DNA of 64,000 nucleotides, from contig NZ_JAHQZT010000005.1 in assembly GCF_019061305.1 (NCBI RefSeq), positions 124,001 through 188,000 of the forward strand. The letters are read 5' to 3'. How positions within the stretch are numbered: the first letter of the stretch is position 1; each line of letters starts with the position of its first letter. This document shows positions 61,185 through 64,000 of the stretch, in pieces. The notes below the pieces were generated by a model that was given only the letters and a program-made list of their open reading frames with translations, was not told where the DNA came from and made no database searches. Both the position numbers and the translations under genes were made by a program. The DNA comes from Marinobacterium weihaiense (GTDB taxonomy: Bacteria > Pseudomonadota > Gammaproteobacteria > Pseudomonadales > Balneatricaceae).

Positions 61185-62903
61185 TTATGCAGGGCTGCCG
61201 ATGTAACGATCCCGCTTGCGTGCTTTCACCCGGTGGGTGTCCACCAATACCAGTCCATCTACGCAGTAGTTGAAATCGGCATCCACGCCGAAGTCAAGAA
61301 AACTGACTCCGCCCGCCTCACAGAGTTCACTGTACTGCTTGTATAGTGTTGGTACGGATACTCCAAGAAAATCGAGCTGTTCACGCAGACGGTTGAAGTC
61401 TTCACGGTAATCCCGGCCACTGAACAGCTGATGAATGGTTGTTTCCGCGTCGGCATCCAGAGTATAGGGGCTGCGTGAGCGCGCCAGGGCTTCCGGGTGC
61501 GGGAAGTAGTGCCGGTAGAACCAGACCAGAAGGTCACGGGCGCGTTTGGGGTAACTGTTGCTGAGGCTGACTGGGCCGAACATGTAGCGCACGTCCGGGT
61601 GGCGCCGCAGGTAGGCTCCAATGCCGTACCAGAGGTAATCCAGCGAGCGCTTGCCCCAGTAGCGCGGTTGTACAAAGCTGCGCCCCAGTTCTATGCCCTG
61701 TACAAACACATCGTCCATCGCGGAGCTGTAGTGAAACAGTGATTCGCTATAGAGCGAATATGTCTTGTCCTTAAAGCGGTGACGGCCTTCACCGATGCGG
61801 TAGGCCCCTGCAATTTCCAGGTCTTCCTCATCCCACAGGATCAAGTGTCGGTAGTGTTGATCGAAGCTGTCCAGATCACGTTTTTGGCCGGTGCCTTCAC
61901 CGACGGTACGGAAGGCGATCTCGCGCAGTCGGCCGATTTCCTGCATTACCACCGAGTCTGGGTGATAGTCGAACAGATAGATTTTCTTACCGTCTGCGGT
62001 TTCGCCCAATAAGTCGGCCTGGCGCAGCTCCTGCTTGAGTGTCTGCCGGTTTTGCGGATGGGCAATGGTCTTTTCGGTCAACAGCAGGGGGGGCTTGTTG
62101 CGCGCGATACGGTACAGATGCTTTTTCAGCAGCTTGGCCTTGTCGCGATTCGAGACCGGCAGAGCGTCCAGTTGACGGAATGCGATGGGTTCACCGATGC
62201 GTACCGGCAGTGTGACCGAATGCTTGTTGAACATTTCACGTGCCAGCATCAAAGTCGACATCGATTTGTTCAGGTACGACAGGCCATAAAACAATGGTGA
62301 GTTCTTGCCACCCAGATACACCGGCAGGATAGGGGCGTTTGCTTTGCGAGCAAAGTGAATGAAGCCGCTGTTCCACTTGCCATCCTTGATACCGGTAAAG
62401 CCGGCACGCGAGACCTCGCCGGCCGGAAAGACAATCACGGCTTCATCATTCTGCAGCGCGTCGACGATGCGGGCGATGTTTTGCTTGCGCGTGCTTTTGC
62501 CCAGGTTGTCCACGGGCAAAAACAGGTTTTGCAGCGCATCAAAGTGCATCAGCACATCGTTGGCGATAATGCGCACATCGCGGCGCACTTCGCCCACCAG
62601 CTTCAGCAGGGCCAGACCGTCAAGCGCCCCCAGGGGATGGTTGGCCACAATGACCACACGGCCGGACGAAGGGATGTTCATGCGCTCCTTGTGGCTCAAG
62701 GCATAACTGAAGTTGAAGTAGTCGAGTACCTCGTCGACAAACTCGAACCCCCGGCTGCCACGGTGATGCTCCAGAAAACGATTAATTTCCTGCTCGCGAA
62801 CCAGTCGGCGCAGGCAGAATAGCGTAGAATTGCGAACCGGAGCGGGCTTGCTGACGAACGCGGGGTACCTGTTGACCAGTACCTGTTCAACATCGATGTG
62901 CAT
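61185..62903 (-). CDS. olsF: Bifunctional acyltransferase, OlsF-like (PlsC + GNAT/OlsB domains)
   Basis: A 572-residue two-domain protein. Residues about 60-270 are a PlsC-type O-acyltransferase (NHPLGALDG catalytic HxxxxD, FPAGEVSRAG). Residues about 320-560 are an OlsB-like GNAT domain (LREIAFRTVGEGTGQKRDLDSFDQHYRHL, ELGRSFVQPRYWGKRSLDYLW). This order matches OlsF, which makes ornithine lipids in one polypeptide by N-acylating ornithine and then O-acylating the product. Ornithine lipids replace phospholipids when phosphate is short. An AGAGAGG site precedes the ATG. A four-unit 11-bp repeat resembling Pho boxes lies about 45 bases upstream. Confidence 0.83.
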   Translation of the reverse strand: MHIDVEQVLVNRYPAFVSKPAPVRNSTLFCLRRLVREQEINRFLEHHRGSRGFEFVDEVLDYFNFSYALSHKERMNIPSSGRVVIVANHPLGALDGLALLKLVGEVRRDVRIIANDVLMHFDALQNLFLPVDNLGKSTRKQNIARIVDALQNDEAVIVFPAGEVSRAGFTGIKDGKWNSGFIHFARKANAPILPVYLGGKNSPLFYGLSYLNKSMSTLMLAREMFNKHSVTLPVRIGEPIAFRQLDALPVSNRDKAKLLKKHLYRIARNKPPLLLTEKTIAHPQNRQTLKQELRQADLLGETADGKKIYLFDYHPDSVVMQEIGRLREIAFRTVGEGTGQKRDLDSFDQHYRHLILWDEEDLEIAGAYRIGEGRHRFKDKTYSLYSESLFHYSSAMDDVFVQGIELGRSFVQPRYWGKRSLDYLWYGIGAYLRRHPDVRYMFGPVSLSNSYPKRARDLLVWFYRHYFPHPEALARSRSPYTLDADAETTIHQLFSGRDYREDFNRLREQLDFLGVSVPTLYKQYSELCEAGGVSFLDFGVDADFNYCVDGLVLVDTHRVKARKRDRYIGSPA

Positions 62904-62944
62904 GTTCTATCACCTCTCTCAACTCCGCATTACACTATGGCGGC

Positions 62945-62987
62945 GAGGTGACACAGGGGTGACCGGCAGGTGACGGCCAGGTGACAA
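62945..62987 (-). promoter_or_regulatory. PhoB-box-like array: four GTCACC units at 11-bp spacing
   Basis: GGTGAC occurs at 62947, 62958, 62969 and 62980, exactly 11 bases apart. Read on the minus strand toward olsF these are TTGTCAC, CCGTCAC, CGGTCAC and GTGTCAC. PhoB binds direct 11-bp units with TGTCA cores. A possible -10 (CATAGT/TAGTGT) lies about 9-10 bases after the last unit. No other features are seen in the remaining 62988-63236 gap. Confidence 0.65.
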
Positions 62988-63236
62988 CCTGATGTAAAGG
63001 TTGGTTATTTGGTTACTTCAGGGCCGTGTGTTGGGTCGTCCAAGCGTCGACCCGGGGTGCAGCGCCTCGGTTGATCATCGCGTGTTGAGCGGTCGGTCAT
63101 GCGTCGGTCGTGCTGCCACCGCCGCAAGCGCTGCCGGCGTCGCTCGCGTCCGTTCCAGCCGGGGTATGTATTCATTGGCTTGCCCCCAATACCGTTTCGT
63201 GAGTGAATATATAAACTGTAGAACAGAAGTGCACCG

Positions 63237-64000
63237 ATGAAAGCCGTTACCCCAGACCCCACTGCTCCCGAGGACACGCGTAAAATCATCCACCTCGATT
63301 GTGACTGCTTTTTTGCCGCGGTTGAAATGCTGGAGCACCCCGAATGGCGTGACATTCCGCTGGCTGTCGGCGGCTCGGCCGAGCGTCGCGGTGTCATTTC
63401 GACCTGTAACTATCCGGCACGCGAGTTTGGCATTCATTCTGCCATGTCCTCGGCACGGGCCCTGCAGCTGTGTCCGCAGCTGAAACTGGTCTCCGGCAAC
63501 ATGGCCCGCTACCGCGAAGTGGCCGAACAGATCTTTGCTGTGTATCGTCGTTTTACCTCGCTGATTGAGCCGGTCTCCATCGATGAGGCTTACTTGGATG
63601 TGACGGACAGCGGGCTGCTGGAGGGCAGCGCGACTCGTATTGCGGAAGCGATTCGTCAGCAGGTGCGCGAGGAAACCGGGATCACGGTCTCGGCGGGCGT
63701 GGCGCAAAATAAGTTTCTGGCCAAGGTGGCCAGTGACTGGGATAAGCCGGACGGGCTGTGCGTGATTACGCCTGAGCAGCAGGCCGACTTCGTGGCTCGT
63801 TTGCCGGTAAAGAAGATTCCCGGTGTCGGGCCGCGGACGCAGGAAAAGCTGATGGGCCTTGGCGTGGGCACTTGCGCCGAGCTGCAGTCGCTGTCGCTGA
63901 TCGAGCTGCAGAATCACTTCGGCAAGTTTGGCGAGCGCTTGTGGCAGCTGGCGCGAGGAGAAGACAGCCGCGAGGTGCGCACCCATCGTGAACGCAAGTC
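63237..64000 (+). CDS. dinB: DNA polymerase IV (5' part, runs off the window)
   Basis: The frame opens at ATG 63237 and continues without a stop to the window end (254 codons), so the C terminus is missing. It is a Y-family translesion polymerase: HLDCDCFFAAVE and EPVSIDEAYLDVT carry the catalytic acids, and SAGVAQNKFLAKVASDWDKPDG and the helix-hairpin-helix VKKIPGVGPRTQEKL are typical. The N terminus is about ten residues longer than E. coli DinB. No standard LexA box (CTGT-N8-ACAG) is seen upstream; CTGTAGAACAG at 63216-63226 has only three bases between arms. Confidence 0.95.
   Translation, partial: MKAVTPDPTAPEDTRKIIHLDCDCFFAAVEMLEHPEWRDIPLAVGGSAERRGVISTCNYPAREFGIHSAMSSARALQLCPQLKLVSGNMARYREVAEQIFAVYRRFTSLIEPVSIDEAYLDVTDSGLLEGSATRIAEAIRQQVREETGITVSAGVAQNKFLAKVASDWDKPDGLCVITPEQQADFVARLPVKKIPGVGPRTQEKLMGLGVGTCAELQSLSLIELQNHFGKFGERLWQLARGEDSREVRTHRERK

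Noticed and set aside
63216-63226. Possible LexA box before dinB (CTGTAGAACAG)
   Set aside because: The arms CTGT and ACAG are separated by 3 bases instead of the 8 needed for LexA.

Overview
The window is a housekeeping-rich stretch of a gammaproteobacterial chromosome with roughly 55-60% G+C. The gene set (Rnf/Rsx complex followed by nth, class Ia ribonucleotide reductase with a YfaE-type ferredoxin, MinCDE, GlrK-QseG-GlrR, TmcA, ArgP/ArgO, PurT, and the sodium/proton antiporters NhaB and NhaD) points to a marine or halotolerant member of the Oceanospirillales/Marinobacterium type. That placement is inferred from gene content, not from a marker phylogeny.

Layout. 1-3.5 kb: the end of an arsenic operon (ACR3 efflux pump, arsenate-using GAPDH, ArsJ), whose last two genes are separated by a 7-bp tandem array and two 242-bp direct repeats. 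3.6-8.6 kb: an SLC13/TrkA-C permease, NhaB, and an NfeD/SPFH membrane pair. 8.6-12.7 kb: a PAS-PAS-GGDEF-EAL protein and an amidoligase-amidotransferase pair. 12.7-17 kb: tRNA-Tyr and nrdA-nrdB-yfaE behind a promoter with two NrdR boxes. 17.2-26.2 kb (minus strand): rnfABCDGE, then a receiver/CheC-like gene, a diguanylate cyclase, and nth. 26.3-32.1 kb: assimilatory sulfate reduction, with cysDN on the minus strand and cysI-DUF934-cysH on the plus strand. 32.1-37.2 kb: a universal stress protein, a relic integron integrase truncated by an IS110-family fragment, and a PhnDCE-type ABC transporter whose 5' end abuts that fragment.

37.3-49.1 kb: an acetyltransferase, a cold-shock gene with a long leader, minCDE, glutaredoxin, cysG, nhaD, a GIY-YIG protein, purT, a possible small RNA, argO/argP and a DEAD-box helicase. 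49.2-55.6 kb: a LysM-like envelope protein, smrA, a degenerate GGDEF protein, tmcA, a TPR-methyltransferase and a CigR-like secreted protein. 55.6-59.3 kb: glrR-qseG-glrK behind a sigma-54-type promoter, followed by a dodecin gene. 59.6-64 kb: a lipoprotein, a J-domain membrane protein, an OlsF-type bifunctional acyltransferase preceded by a four-unit, 11-bp-phased PhoB-like array, and dinB, which runs off the window end.

The main themes are sodium bioenergetics (Rnf, NhaB, NhaD), sulfur assimilation with its siroheme supply (cysDN, cysI, cysH, cysG), DNA precursor supply and repair (nrd, nth, dinB), and envelope signalling (Glr system, c-di-GMP proteins). The least explained items are the amidoligase pair, the orphan terminator and small RNA candidate near 45.6 kb, the shrunken APS-kinase tail on CysN, the integron relic, and the regulatory arrays upstream of olsF and glrK.
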